From Amanita rubescens (Eukaryota; Basidiomycota; Agaricomycetes; Agaricales; Amanitaceae): DNA of 47,391 nt. Location: positions 1 through 47,391 of the forward strand of contig WION01000407.1 in the NCBI GenBank assembly GCA_015039365.1. The letters run 5' to 3'. The translations under genes were made by a program, and so were the position numbers. Of this stretch, positions 1 through 12,595 are shown piece by piece (position 1 is the stretch's first letter; every line of letters begins with the position of its first letter). A model generated the notes under the pieces. The model did not search any database, was not told where the DNA came from, and was given only the letters and a program-made list of their open reading frames with translations.

Positions 1-597
1 TGTCCTGGAATCAGACTCTCGCAACCGCCGGTTCTTGGCGTTCCGTGATCACATTGTTTGGCGTGAACAACGGACAGTGCGCATATATCCAGCAAATATG
101 GCTTGGGGTATATCCCTCTTCAGTTCAGGGAGTTCACCATCTCTCGACTGTTGTGTCCACCTGCGACCCTGATTGTGGTACTAGGGATGCTTAGAGGGGG
201 CATAACCACCCGTTACGCACAGTCCCCCCTGAAATCCCTCTTGTGCATCGTAATTGTTGAAGTCAGATCATAAATCACCTCAACGCAGTCGGCACCGAAT
301 GAATAAGAAACACTGAAACGGTATCATTGCACTTGCGCTGACACTGTCCAAGCGAAATGCTATTTGCGCTTCTTGACAGGAGAAAAAAACCACCAAGTTT
401 CGGTGCTCGCTGCGGCTGTGGTGAAGCCGTCCAGGCAGTGATTGTTACGATCGATGAGTGACCGGATATCGAACCTCAGATGTATCACAATCATCTTTAT
501 CTTTGTTGTTCCGTGGCTGAGGTACATCCCCACTCGATTTTACCTATTCTAACTACCTGGAGCTATATTTAGAGTTCCTACACTCCATGGTCTAAAC
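1..597 (+). other. Left-edge region; possible 3' end of an unrecognised gene, then promoter of the kinase-like gene
   Basis: Two frames are open from the window edge. One ends at a TAG near 196 and the other at a TGA near 168. Both give protein-like text of about 55-62 residues, but I recognise neither, so this may be the tail of a gene lying to the left. From about 200 to 597 I see no coding signal. That stretch would hold the promoter and leader of the gene starting at 598. Confidence 0.3.
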
Positions 598-3325
598 ATG
601 TCGTCATCAAGCGCATCAGACCCGTTGTCTGGAATTCCCCAGGAGCTCAACGACTTATTCTCCTGGAACCCGCCTATGCTGAACCCGTTCTCGTTTCCTG
701 GCAAGAAAATGTCGACCAAAACTCGTCCACCGGCGTTTTTCGATAAGCACTTTAGCGAAAAACTTAAGCTTCTCCGCGTGACGCGTCTTCCATCTCTTGC
801 TCACGATATTGCCGCCATTGTTGACAAAACAATCATGGATTCCTTCAACGATAATGTCCAATTTCCACCATGTGATACATTACTGTCGGCGCGGCAACGT
901 AATTCTGCTGTAAGCAGCATTGGTCGGGATATGGCAGATGAGAAAGCCGTGGCCAGCTTTTATGAGAGAACCACTGCCACGTTCTGCGCACCCGTGGCGT
1001 CGACTCTCGCTCTTCGAGTCTCGGATTGGGATAGTCTGCTCGTGTGGACTCAGTCAGCCAATGTCTCTGGCTATGCCATCGCTGACGGATTCCTGACATT
1101 TGCCGGCCCAACAAGCTTAGTCGAAAGGGAGGCGGAGCTTAGGAAGGCCATGGATGAAGAAACGTTCAGGCTTTTTGGATTGCTTTCAACCCGTCGTACG
1201 TCCCTGGTGACAAATGGATTCAAGCATATGGCCGCTGGTGGTCCCGAAATATTGCTTGCGATCCCTAACCTCTCAAATTCGCCGAGCTTTGATTGGACTA
1301 GTTGTAACGCTCCGGAGTGTGCTTCGATGACAAACTACAAGAAGGAGCGCGACAAAGTAAAGGAAGTGTTTGTGGAACCCGACGCCAAAAAAACCCCATG
1401 GACTTTCCCAAACAACCCAATGTCTCCCTCGGGCTCAGAGACAGTTCGACCACAACCCCCGACGCTTCCAGTTGGGGAGATTGCCCCTGCTTCAGCGTTT
1501 CCATCGCTATCAACAGGGAGCTCCAGCGTCCAAGGTTCTTCAGAAGACGTGAGAACTAGCAAGGCCGTAAAACGAAAGCGGAATGATGGCAGTAGTAACA
1601 AAAGCAGGGCAAGCTCATCGTCATCCACTCTAGGAATGCTACTCGTCTCACGACGCCACAGGCTAATTCTCCCCTTGCTCCCGAAACCTCGAGCGGTTCT
1701 AAACTCCGGAAGAGTAGTTGGATAGCTGCTAAGAGACGGAAGCCGGATGATCCTCTCAATGTCTGTTCATCCGTCTGTAGTGTAATAATGATCGCTCATG
1801 AAGGTCACGCAGTCTACGGGTTCGATGCTACCACCATCGCTACCAGTAGGAGGTGTAAGAGTGGAAACCGCTTTTCCAAGGGGGAAGGGGAAGGCCGTAC
1901 AAGGTGGAGACGATGACGAAGCTGTCGATGACCCATTCTGGAAAGATAGCCACGACCTGTCCGCGCAGTACATCGTTCAACAGGCAAGCTAACATTCCAT
2001 ACTTCCCGAGATCCATAGCGCTAATTTGAGATTTTACTAAGGCATGGGCACAGGCCACGCGGGTAGATGGTTCCATCATTGTTCTCCAGTCTGGCAATTA
2101 TGAGTTCATTGGCATTCGTCATCGAGCTACTCGAACTCTCTATATCTCAGATCTCATTAATCCGCATGCCTGCAAGGAGCCATCATATGGAAAACTCCAT
2201 GTTGGCTTATATATTGCAGGACTTAAGGATGCCCTCGATCGGGAAAGACAGGTTCACTCCGCCCAGCCACCCGGTGGTGGCAATGGTCCATCTGGGCTGA
2301 GTGGCGGCAATGGTCCATCTGGGCTGAGTGGCGGCAATGGTCCATCTGGGAGTGGCGGCAACGGTTCATCCGGGAGTGGTGGCAACAGTCCATCTGGGAA
2401 TGGCGGCAATGGCTGCGACAAGCAGGATGGTCCGAGCGGCGGTGGCCCAGGCAGTGGGCACAGGAACAAGATGGCCATAGCTGCGCATGAAATGGCAGCA
2501 AAGGTGTGTTTCATCTGATGTTGCGATATTATTCGCCTAACCCTACATATTAGAGCACCCTGGAACTAGCCAGCGGTCGTAATGTAATCCTGCTCTACCT
2601 CCAATATGGCATTTATGATTCATCAGCCCCCTCCACATTTGTTCGCTCCGGTCCGATCGGCCGCCCTACCTCGCTCCCTTCACAGGAAACTGTCCGAAAC
2701 TATCAGCTCGAAGAATGTCTTACCATTGTCTTGAAGTCTGAGATTGGACATGGCGCAACTGGCCAGGTGCTTCGTGGCACACTGGAGGTCGAGGCATCGG
2801 AATGTGCATTGTTGGATGTTGCTGTCAAGCTTGCATTAGCTAGTGGACAGCGCGAAGCCCTGAGGGATGAGTACGAAATTTATCATCAGCTGAGGTCAAA
2901 AGGGGTTACGGCCGGAATCACGACACCTCTGGGTTTGTTTGACGATGTGGAGGGTGGGGCATGTATACTTGTCATGCCATATGTAGGCGCTCCGCTCGCT
3001 GCAATGCCTGAGCTTGTCTTGCCTATTTCATATCGGTGAATTGCTATTTTGTATTGTTCTTACCCACATTTTCTGACAAGTTTGGGACAGAGAAACAGTT
3101 CTTGCAACTTTGGCAGAAATACATCATGCCGACATACTCCACGGCGATCTTAGTTTGGACAACATACTTGTGGCTGATTCGGGTCTGACAATCATAGACT
3201 TTAGTCATTCGCAAGTGTGCGTTGACCAAGACGCAAAAAATAGCGAATGTTTACAGCTTCAATCTCTCCTCGATCGACGTGAAAAGTGGAAGAAGTCGAG
3301 TGTTATGAAAAGGACTCGTCGTTAA
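598..3325 (+). CDS. Kinase-like protein with long N-terminal region (Agaricomycete type), six exons, intact
   Basis: I can join six exons in frame: 598-1548, 1608-1760, 1804-1983, 2042-2503, 2554-3035 and 3091-3325, giving about 820 residues without a stop. The C-terminal third is protein-kinase-like. A glycine-rich loop GHGATGQVLRG lies near 2746, the lysine of VAVKLA near 2827, the catalytic loop HGDLSLDNIL near 3140, and IIDFSHS stands where DFG is expected. The usual HRD is HGD, as in many fungal kinase-like proteins, so activity is uncertain. The N-terminal ~500 residues are Ser/Pro-rich with a globular stretch (VDGSIIVLQSGNYEFIGIRH) seen ahead of kinase domains in Agaricomycete families. 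A Gly-Asn-Ser-Pro repeat (about 2272-2412) links the two halves. The third intron (1984-2041) is GC-AG; the others are GT-AG. The kinase ends soon after the DFS region, so the C-lobe is short. Substrate and pathway are unknown. Confidence 0.75.
2272..2412 (+). repeat. 24/27-bp coding minisatellite (Gly-Asn-Gly-Pro-Ser-Gly repeats)
   Basis: About five tandem units of GGCGGCAATGGTCCATCTGG, followed by GCTGAGT in the first two or GAGT/GAAT in later ones. All lengths are multiples of three, so the kinase-like gene stays in frame. The repeat encodes a flexible Gly/Asn/Ser linker between the N-terminal region and the kinase part. Confidence 0.85.
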
Positions 3326-3699
3326 CTTGAAATCACAGCGAGCACATTTCTTGGTATTTTCGAACAACTATAAACAATACAAGATGGTCAATGTGCCTAT
3401 CCATGCTTACCATAGGCGCATCCGATCCTTGGCGTCAAGGCCGCAAAAACTTCTTCAAAGATAGCATTATTCAATCAATCAATCAGAAACAAGAGCTCGT
3501 TCTGCGAGTGGTTCTGGCTCAACTCTACAAGCGCTAGCAATGAACTTACACTATACTATTCACTACGTTATGCGGCCCCTACAAATGCATTCTGTTTTAT
3601 GATTAAACCAGCATATTGAGCAAAGGCGTGCAATTTCCGGTTGAGGCTGTCGTGGATCGATAGTAGGACTAATATTACTATTATGTAACGCGGACCTGA
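3326..3699. other. Intergenic, nothing recognised
   Basis: No frame here is open for a useful length and I see no RNA gene. It would hold the 3' untranslated region of the kinase-like gene and the promoter of anything expressed from the coding-like segments that follow. Confidence 0.5.
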
Positions 3700-4590
3700 G
3701 TCAACTCCACCATGGCCACTACTCCCCATCCGTAACAGTCACGGCAGATGGACTAGCCCATGCACTCGATAAAATGGGACTTACCGAGTCGGTATCAGCG
3801 GCATCGTTATATGACACAATTCTGCGACTGCAGTCCCCAGGCCCCGGTAATGCCATCCCTCAGAGTAAGTTAAATTACGACGTTCTTATGCAGATAAATA
3901 ATATATTCTTCAGCCGCTAAGGAGGGTTCCCCTGTTGATCACCGTCGTCCGCCGCGGGTAATGATGAGGGCTTACCCCGGGTAGGTTCTTGTTTAGGTCG
4001 TCGAAACTCAATCACAAAAACATCTGACGTGTTATCAGGCCGATATCCCTTGCAACCGCTTCAGCAGGTCAAGCTACCCCAGGCCCTGGTGATGCCATCC
4101 TTCAGAGTAAGTCAAATTATGATATTGTTATACCGACGAATAATATATAACTATTTCTTCAGTCGCCAAGGAAGGTTTCTCTAACCAACCAAGTCGCTTC
4201 GGTGACACGACGAGACCAGGCCCCGATTTTTTCGACCCAGTTCGTGTCGAGTATCGCCGTAAGGTGCGGGAAATGAGGAAGGTAGATTTCCCCAATGGCG
4301 TTCCATAAGCGCAAGAAACTCCGAAAACAAGTTAGGAGTAAGTGTCCCCATGGGTAGCCCGTTATTACTTAACGACTAGATCATGGCGTTCCAAATCCAG
4401 ATCCAACGTTATATCTGCAGTAAGCGGCTACGCATCCACGTGTTTTATGCGTCTTCACCGATTGATTTGTCGTTTAGACCTCAACCGAGTCGCGAGAGAC
4501 GCCGATGCTGGGGATAGCCCGCTCATCTTTGGCGGTATGCAAGTTGTTCGTATTTTCTTGAGGATGTTGAAGCCCTTTGGCTAGAATGGT
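3700..4590 (+). pseudogene. Coding-like fragments of an unrecognised gene containing a duplicated exon-intron unit
   Basis: Short plus-strand stretches read as protein with plausible introns between them. The first (about 3706-3873) ends in SPGPGNAIPQ. The others include an exon with AKEGSPVDHRRPP after 3916, a second copy with TPGPGDAILQ (about 4070-4110) and an exon with SRFGDTTRPGPDFFDPVRVE (about 4190-4280). The two PGPG/AKEG pieces, with the intron between them, form an imperfect direct repeat (about 3833-3935 and 4072-4180). I could not connect them into one gene with a clear start, and downstream ORFs to 4584 are weak. This may be a small lineage-specific gene or a relic. Confidence 0.35.
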
Positions 4591-4986
4591 CTTTAAGCAC
4601 CCGATTCTTTCCTTAAACAGTATGCCGATGCGTAGAAGCCAACAACGGTCGCGGTTGGGCCTCGTGTTCTTATAGAATCCACCTATTTATTTGAACGACA
4701 ACTCTGGAACTTCCAAGTTAAATGTGCCTGGTCCGCTACTTAGGTCGTACCTCGGAGGCCCTTCTCGTGGATTTTTATCAAAGATCCAACCTTTCTCAAC
4801 GATCCCAATGTTCGCAAAGGTGGAAAACATCAATCTCAGCCAGAAATGCGTATTGTGATCCACTCATGTCATGAAATTCAAGCATGAGCTTGAAGCCAAC
4901 GGCCAAAAGTCAGGCAGGGACATTAGATGATGAAAACAAAAATACGAGATACAGTATACAAATGTCCGATACCGTAATGCCAAATT
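4591..4986. other. Intergenic, nothing recognised
   Basis: About 400 bases with no supported reading frame or RNA gene. It lies 3' of VPS26 and would contain its 3' untranslated region. Confidence 0.5.
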
Positions 4987-6299
4987 CTAATTCTGAATAA
5001 CGCCATTGTCAATGGCGAGCATATCGGCGAGGAAAACGACTTACTTCCGGTATCCTGAACACGGTAATTTCCTAATTCAAGAGACGTTAATGTAAAGGTC
5101 CGAAGAAAACAAAACTTCCTTACCTGCTGCTTGAAATACCGCCGATTTTCTTCATCAATCAAAACAAGGTTCAGGTAATACCTAGTACTGAACCTTTTAT
5201 TAACGTCTCGGAAGGTTGGTGTCAAATCGAAGCCTCCAAGGAATAGACGGATTGGTATTGTCTCCCCTGGAATGATATCCTCAGCAGGTGTCATCCAAGT
5301 CATTTAGCCAAAGCGACGCACCTCGCACTGGCGCTCCGTCCATAATCTCGAATTTGGTTATAGTTTCACTCTCGTTGTACTGATTTGGCGGTGAGCCCGT
5401 CGTTTCTCGTCTGATGATGGAGAGCTCCATATGCTTAATCTTTATTCGAACGAGCAGAAAGTATATCTTGCCGACTATAACGTCTTTCAAATGATATCTA
5501 GTTGCTTTGTTAGTATTTCGTCTTCCTTTCCAATACACCAGAACTTACTTCGACTTGTTGTACTCAAACTCGATATGCAAACAGTCCTCGATACCAACTT
5601 CCATCTTTATCGAGTTATTGCTGTCTGGTGGCATGCGGAACGAATGCACCCAGATATCCCGCTCTTTCACCACATCTGCCATTCGGCGCGATATTGTGAC
5701 GCGGACGAAGTATCTACACGCCATGGGTAAGAAGGGTAGAAGAACAGCAGGAGCTTCACGTAAAAATAATTTCTTAATGTCACAAGTAAGTGTCCACAGA
5801 CTGCTTACCTTAGTTTCACGTTGATACCTTGGTAACTCTCGTATTGCTTCTCGACGCTTTTGAAGTTGAAGTCAAACGTCTGGGCTTGCCGCATCTCGCC
5901 AGGTGCAGCAAGCTCTTGGGAAATGGAGAGAAACTCGTGGTGGTGTCCTCTATCATAGAATAGCTCTATAGAGTACGTTGGTTAGCTAAAGAGAATAGAG
6001 AGAGAGCGCCAATCAAACTACACACCAATGCTACCGACAAATTCAACCTTGATACCTTCATGCTGCAATTTCTTGCCATCGCGCACACGAATTGCCGCCT
6101 ACGGTATACTTAATCATGTTATTTCATAAAAGAGACTAACCGAAGCAACAAACCTGGCCCGTAACCGAGTCACCGTCATAATATACAGGACATGAAATAG
6201 CCTTGTCCTTCTCCCCTTCATTTCAACCTGCTTCCGCAAGTCTTCGCCCTCCAATTTGATGTCAACATCAATAGGAGAGGCGAAGAAATATGCTGCCAT
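4987..6299 (-). CDS. VPS26: Retromer subunit Vps26
   Basis: Vps26 is the arrestin-like subunit of the retromer cargo-recognition core (Vps26-Vps29-Vps35), which returns receptors from endosomes to the Golgi. Recognition is firm. The N-terminus at 6299 reads MAAYFFASPIDVDIKLEGED, and later exons carry YHLKDVIVGKIYFLLVRIKI (about 5420-5480), MELSIIRRETTGSPPNQYNE, ITKFEIMDGAPVRG (about 5330-5350) and IPIRLFLGGFDLTPTFRDVN (about 5200-5270). The gene has at least six short introns. An earlier in-frame ATG at 6362 would add 21 residues, but the family begins near the MAAYFF methionine. The last exon is uncertain: after EITVFRIPE either the frame runs to a stop at 5009 or a good intron leads to a stop at 4987. 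It starts 81 bp after the stop of VWA8 on the same strand. Confidence 0.92.
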
Positions 6300-6380
6300 G
6301 AATGCCGGGTTGGATTGTAGTAGATGAGATAACCGAGGGTGTTGTGCTACGGCGTGACGCAACTTGTCACACGCATCTAT

Positions 6381-9300
6381 TCAGCGACGCTCTACCATCG
6401 TCGATAATATACTACGCAACACTATTGGTACATCAGCCGTGTTCGCAACCCGGAATCCACGTCCAGGGAATCTCTCAGTAATCCTGAACAAGTGTAAGGA
6501 TTATTCGCATCTCCGTAAAGTCCTTCGCGCTTACCATTTCGGCTCTGCTCCCTCTCCAATACATATTAAAGCAGTATTCACTTTTGGATCACGTTTCATA
6601 ACTCTTGTTAAGTGATCTGGAGTCACCCCGTATCGCTGGAAGTTTGCGTCCTGGACGAGCGTTAGGGCAGTCGGATATACAAAGCGTTCTTGCACTTACA
6701 GTGATGGCAATGACGAACCAGTCATCCGCATCGTATTTGCCGACTTCTGTCACGGCCTTCTCGATGGCTTCAACTACCACATAGTTCAGGCCTTTCAAGT
6801 ACTTCTCCCGTATTATGAAGTCTGGCTCACCAGTGAAATCGCCTGCAAATGCATACTGCGGGATCATGTGCATCTTCTCCACCAACTTCCATCGTTCTTT
6901 AAGCTCCGTTGGTGGCTTATTCGCTTCGACAAGATGTAATGTCCTGGTCCATCTCCAGACTGCAGAGTGACATGATGGGACATTTTCAGGCCATAGATTT
7001 ATATGACTTACATGGCCAGTAATCTATGGAGTGCCAGTTAGCCTTTCATCAAGAATAATTGTAGGACCTATACGCACGTCCCAAACATACTTGTCCTTCC
7101 TCGTCAACCGGTCGAAAGTTTCCATCAGCATAACGGCTGACAAGTTGATTGAGCCATCACCGAGTTAGATGTCCATTCTGCTTACCGGTCTCCAAACTCC
7201 TGTCCAGCCGTCCATCGTATTGGAAACGATACCTAGGGATGATTATGATGTGTGCCTCGTGGTTAAGAGGGATAAAACTCACATCGAAGCGCTCAAGTCG
7301 AACACGAAACGGATACGTTTCGGCCTATGAACAAGTGAACTGTTAATGGGATAGCTCGGCGTAAAGTGACAGAATGGTCTGACTTGACCTGCGGTCGTCC
7401 AAGCTCTGGCTTATCCAAACCTCTGCGTTTATAGACTGTCGCCTCGCCAGTAAGACCTTCTGTTAATCGGCTGTCATCTAGCTCTCCATCCGTCTGCCTC
7501 TTCACCCAGACTCGTTCTTCCTCTCTTGGCTGCAAGATCTTTACCTATCGTTAGCTCCACGTTCATGTGCCCAACTTGCATTTGCTTACTCTCCAAAAGG
7601 TCGTGAAGTGAAAGCATGTGCGCTTGCGTTCTCTTCAATAGTGCGCCATAACTCCTGGCCTCTACATCGGACATGTCCAGCTCTTCCAACCTTCGCTGTA
7701 GCTCTTGTCGTGCCATCTCTCTTGCCTTCTCCCTGATTTCGTCAGGCACGTTCTTCTTCAGCTCATCCGATACCTAGAAGTAATTGGCCCCTCATGGCGA
7801 TGATTCATTCCTAACTGACTCACTTGCTTGATATCACCTCCCTTGTAGAAGCGCTTGTACCCACCTCGGCCGCCTAAACCTGCTGTGTCCCTGCCACCTG
7901 TCTTTATATTAGATTAGATTCTTGTCCCAACAATGTTAAATCAAAAACGTACCCCACCAGCCCACTTATTTCCGCCGAAATGCTCTTTATCATCGTGCTC
8001 GCCTTCCTTAGGGCCATTCAAGTCGGTTTTGTCAGGTTCAAAGTGCGCGTCCTCAATCTTCTTGGCCGCGCCACGCGCAGCATCAATGCCTAGATGCTTG
8101 ACTTGAAGTCTTCGGGAAGAATGAATGTTAGCCCTCGAAAAAGCCACAATTGTCCTTACTCACCCGTGTTTTTCCAAGATCTCTGCCAGCTTATCGATTG
8201 TTTCGGGCTTGTAGATATCATAGTCAAATATGTTGCGCAAGGCTATCTCGAGAGGGTCATTTGGAAATGCCTGGATATGTCGGACTAGGTTGATCAACTC
8301 TGAAATATTTTTTTCAGCAGGATGTTACTAATTGTGATCCAAAAACTCGCCTCTTAGGGAATAGGGATATGTCAATGTGCCCGCAACGTAACCTGCGCGA
8401 AGATCCTGGAAAGCGGAGACAAGACGGCCTAAAATGTCTTGACTCAATTCTGGCGCAAGCTGGGATAACAATTTCCGTTCTGAATCTTGATCTGGATTTG
8501 AAACCGAGTGAGCGCTGAAGTGTTCCCCTAGTACTTGTAAAAAGTGGTTGCCAAGGAAAGCTACGACAACATGAATTGACTTTCACTATGGACGCTCACA
8601 AAAATGTCACTTACGATAGCCGGGACGGTTTGCCAATAAAACGAGCCGGAAATCAGGGATGAACAGGCGATGTCGCCTTCACGCTCCTTCAGTGGATCGG
8701 AATGCGGCGGCCATCTGAAAGCGTCATTTCCCCTTGACTAGCCAGACTTCGGAATATGGCAACGACATGTTCTGGTGCTTTATCGGCTTCGTCAATGATG
8801 ATGACACGTCCAAACTTGATAGCTCGAAGTAGAGGAGAGTCTCTGTAATTGATGTATCCGCCTTCAAGTGACGTCGTGAACATCAACTGGTTGACAGTAG
8901 TATCCCTGTGTAGCTGGATGTATTCTCTTGGCCGTCCCAGTAACTGAATATCGGTTAGTATCAGTATCACAAACGCAGGGTAACTCCGCTTGCCTGGCAT
9001 AGCCTGTAAAGGCGTTGACGGTTTACGCACAGTACTCATCATCAAAGGCAATTATGACATACCTATCGACAATCTTATTCTTTCCAACGCCTTGGTTTCC
9101 TAAAAGAACAACGTGTTCGCCCAACAGCTCTAGATCGATGGCTAGATCGCGCATCAGTCCCGTTTGTAGACTGTTATCGTAAAAATGGTCCATGTGCGGA
9201 ACATGGGACGCGGCACCGTCTGGATCTCGAGAAGGGTCGAATAGTGGAATGGACGTTATTTCTCCAATTTCTCCCGGAACAGTTGGTCCAGGGAGGACCA

Positions 9301-11730
9301 GATATCTTCCCTCCACGGATGGGCTGGGATTAAACTCGAAAAATTCGGCTGAATAAACCACTGCAACAATGGGTAATGAGCGACTTACAACGGGTGGCCC
9401 CTTATGTATATCACAATCCCTCAGCATATCCTCAAGATCCATCCTCTCTGTGACTGGGAGGAATTCTGCGAGTAGCAAACGACTGATAATATCATACAAA
9501 TTACTTGAGTGAGGGTATTTTGAAATTCTCCTCGCAATCCTGACTAAGCTTCGAGTTCCTAGCTTTCTGTTCTTGGTGATGTTCTCCGCTGACATGGACA
9601 TTCTATATTTTTCGGCGAAATTAAAAAGGACCGTTGTAACGGAAGGAGGACATCCATGGGATTTCAACACGGTTTCTTCCTCTTCTCTGTCCATTGGTTG
9701 ACTAGGTATAGGGAAGAACATATTCGCATGTTCGTCGGCGAGCCAATCTTTCAATGGGAGAGACTTGCTTGCTGTACTGATAATACGGAAGGAAGGGTGA
9801 GCCACGGAAAGCTCTCCTGACGAAATCTTGACAGATGTCAATACAATTACTTATGGACGTTGTTTAAGTAGAACCCACTTCGTTGTGTGACGCATCAATA
9901 ACGATTCTTCTTCCCATCCATAATTCAATCTCCCTGTCATGTAGTAAGCGAGATATTGAACCAGCGGTCGCGCCAACAACGTCCAGTCCAGAAAGATGCA
10001 GTAACCGTCCGGCCCACGCTGCATCAACCAAAGGGCTTGGCTCCCATGAGGTTGCACCTCCATCTGCGACTTTCCGCCGCATCACGAGCTCTCGACCTCC
10101 CATTTCTTTGTACATATGAAGCACCTCCATTTCATATCCCAGGATCTCGCCGAACACTTTCACAAGCGTGGATGACGAGGTAGTTGCAGTAGAAGGCAAT
10201 GCAGATGGTATTAGCGAAATATCCCAGCCTAAAGCATGTGCTTGCAGAAAGCAGGTTAATAATCCCAAAAACCTCGGAGATGGGTTAAACCCTAAGGCGC
10301 CAGTAAACGGAAACGGACGCAAAGGCCTCGAACCGACAGGGACAGAGACCACCACTGGTTTAACCGAGGGCGCTTCGAACGTTACTTGTGCCAACTTTTC
10401 ATTCAAGCGCTTTATTTCTGTCACTTGGTAACCAAAGATTCCAATAGAATCCTTTGCTGACGACATTGACGGGCTGCCTAATTCACCGAGGCCTGCCTCT
10501 TCACTCTGCCTCCCGAGAATGGCCCATGCCTGCAAGGGTGCATATACGAGCGCTGGGTGGATCACAAGTAAAAGGCGTGCAAGCTGACCGGGAGATAATC
10601 CTTGTGGTGGTGGGAACATAGACATCAAGCTACTGAGCTTCGCCAATGCTGTTTGCGGGAAAGGAGGTAAACTCGATCTCGAAGTAGCCTCGAGCGCATG
10701 ACGCCATTCACTTGCAAGTTGAGTGGAAAAGATCAAGTCACGAAGTTTCCCGAACATCGGGTCTCCTTTGCTGCCAGTTGTGCCTGCTAAAGCAACCAGG
10801 GAACCAACTGGATCAATGAAGCGCGCTTGAAAACGACTTCGGAAAGGCGGATCGAGCGGGTAGCCAGGGTATGGTGGTACCGGCGCGGCAATGGCAACAA
10901 CTCTGAAATTCTTGTGAGCGGGTATGAAAGACTTCCCGGTATCGTCCTTGAGTGTCCCGTTTGCCTCTAATTGCGCAAATCGGTGGTGATGAATGATATG
11001 TGTTCCGTCATCCAAATTCCTATTGCATAGGTAAATCAGTACTCCGGGGCGAGAGTCTCACAACTTACATCTCACGGTTCTCTAATAGATTATTTAGAAT
11101 CTTCACGAAAGTTGCGGTAAGAATGATATGAAAAGTGTGCATAATGGATGCATTCTTACAGGCATTATGCCTCGTTCCGCCTTTTCTATGCCCTCCAGGA
11201 TAAGTAAACGACCGTGTTTGACAGCTCCAACGGCAGGGCTATCCACATAGACTAAATTACCACCTCTTCGAATTTCCCTTCCCTACCTTTATTAATAAAT
11301 TCTAAACCAGATGAACACACTACTCACCTGCTTCAGCTCCGTCTCTCCAACATCTCTATGAAGCGCGATATATTCGTACTCGGCATTAATCAAGCTATTC
11401 AATATTCGTCAGCCAACGAGCACCAGTACAAATATACAGAATTACTTACCTAGCAAACGACATAGCCAGTCTCCTGGCATATAGTCCCGGTTGACTGACC
11501 AAAAAGATATCTTGGCCAAGGACATGCTTTTGCAACATCCAATGCAAATTATCCAGGTTAAATGAATCTTTAACGTCCAGAAGTTCCCCCGCGCGCGCCA
11601 GCCGAGATGGGCAGAGGGACGACGGTATTGGATATGTTATAGATCCAACCTTGAGGGTACCAATGGTCGAGCGGGACAGCGAAGTGTCCAACGTGTGCAG
11701 GAGTTGCTTCAGGCGGCCTTCAGGTGCCAT
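6381..11730 (-). CDS. VWA8: VWA8-like protein: three dynein-type AAA ATPase modules plus C-terminal von Willebrand A domain
   Basis: VWA8 is a mitochondrial, dynein-related AAA+ ATPase. The start at 11730 (MAPEGRLKQL) leads into the first AAA module, whose P-loop is degenerate (LVSQPGLYARR, no Gly-Lys). It continues with LDPPFRSRFQARFIDPVGSL (about 10800-10860). The second module spans about 10000-10250. The third has a real Walker A, GNQGVGKNK (about 9090-9115), and a Walker B, IIIDEADKAP (about 8770-8800). Further on come TWAGG-type and GGRGGYKRFYKG sequence, a helical stretch VPDEIREKAREMARQELQRR (about 7680-7745), then the VWA MIDAS motif DLSASM (about 7285) and DANFQRYGVTPDHLTR (about 6600). 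The last exon ends LRSILSTMVERR, stop at 6381. There are many 45-60 nt introns. The long spacer found in animal VWA8 between the third AAA and the VWA appears short or missing. I did not resolve every exon border. Confidence 0.88.
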
Positions 11731-11974
11731 ATTGGCGCATACGTTGAGCGGTGAATCGAAGCGGCGCCCGTTGCAGAGAAAACTGGCGTATGTTCGACAG
11801 ACCGAGAACTTGCGCCGCGGCAGATTTTTTTACTTCGTCGACACAGCGAAGGGCCTGATTCTAGTGGTGAGGCCTGAGGCACGAAGTAAATGGGTAGTCT
11901 GGCATCGCTAGATATAACATGCATCCGGCAGGACCGGCAATTGAACCACGAATGTGCCGGGCTGGCCCGCACTA
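11731..11974. other. Intergenic region between VWA8 (leftward) and the A repeat
   Basis: This is the promoter side of VWA8. Small ORFs on both strands are not supported as genes. The first copy of the A repeat starts near 11975. Confidence 0.4.
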
Positions 11975-12520
11975 GGTAATGTATGGGCTATCCATTATTA
12001 CTGCTCTACGCTAATCGACACCGAGGCAGAGCAACCACCTAGTTGGATTGCCTGTCTAGAGTTCCTCCAACATCAAACCCACTGCCTGCAGGTAGACAGT
12101 TGAACGGTACTAGTTTTAATATTTGCATCTAGAAATAACCCATGATCTGATTCCAATATTTTTCTGTCCAGCCGCCGTTCAGCCAGCCTCCGGGAAATGT
12201 GCCAATCACCACTGTCCTCTCTTATCTGATTGAGGCAAATTCAGGCGTCAAGGACGATCACGGGCTGTTTATATCGGGCAACACGACTTTGATTGAAAAA
12301 CAACTTGAACCCCGTAAGGTCATCACATGTCGTTGGTTTCTATCGTTGACGCAGAGAGCCCAGATTTGAAACCGTTATACACCCTATGGATGGAGCACAA
12401 GGAATACAACATTACAACTTGTGTGTTATCGTAGTGAAGCGTCACTAAAAGGCACGTTCAAGACCAAACAATGTTGGTGCGATTTTCACTGGACATGGCA
12501 CGGTTTTTGTCTCTTCCGAA
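11975..12520 (+). repeat. A repeat, copy 1: duplicated upstream region of the Crinkler-type gene
   Basis: Non-coding segment starting GGGCTATCCATTATTACTGC, closely matched by 13790-14490. Shared blocks include CTACGCTAATCGACACCGAG, GGTCATCACATGTCGTTGG, CACTAAAAGGCACGTTCAAG and TTTTCACTGGACAT. It lies immediately 5' of the PB1 coding start at 12596, so it is probably the promoter and leader of the Crinkler-type gene. Confidence 0.8.
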
Positions 12521-12595
12521 ACTCGGTGTCACCTATCTGGTTACCTGACGCGCCGTTAAGACTTCCCCTATTGAAACACCCATCTCCTAACGGTC

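Noticed and set aside
845..1114. Minus-strand ORFs under the kinase-like gene
   Set aside because: Shadows of the plus-strand exons, which splice cleanly into one intact protein.
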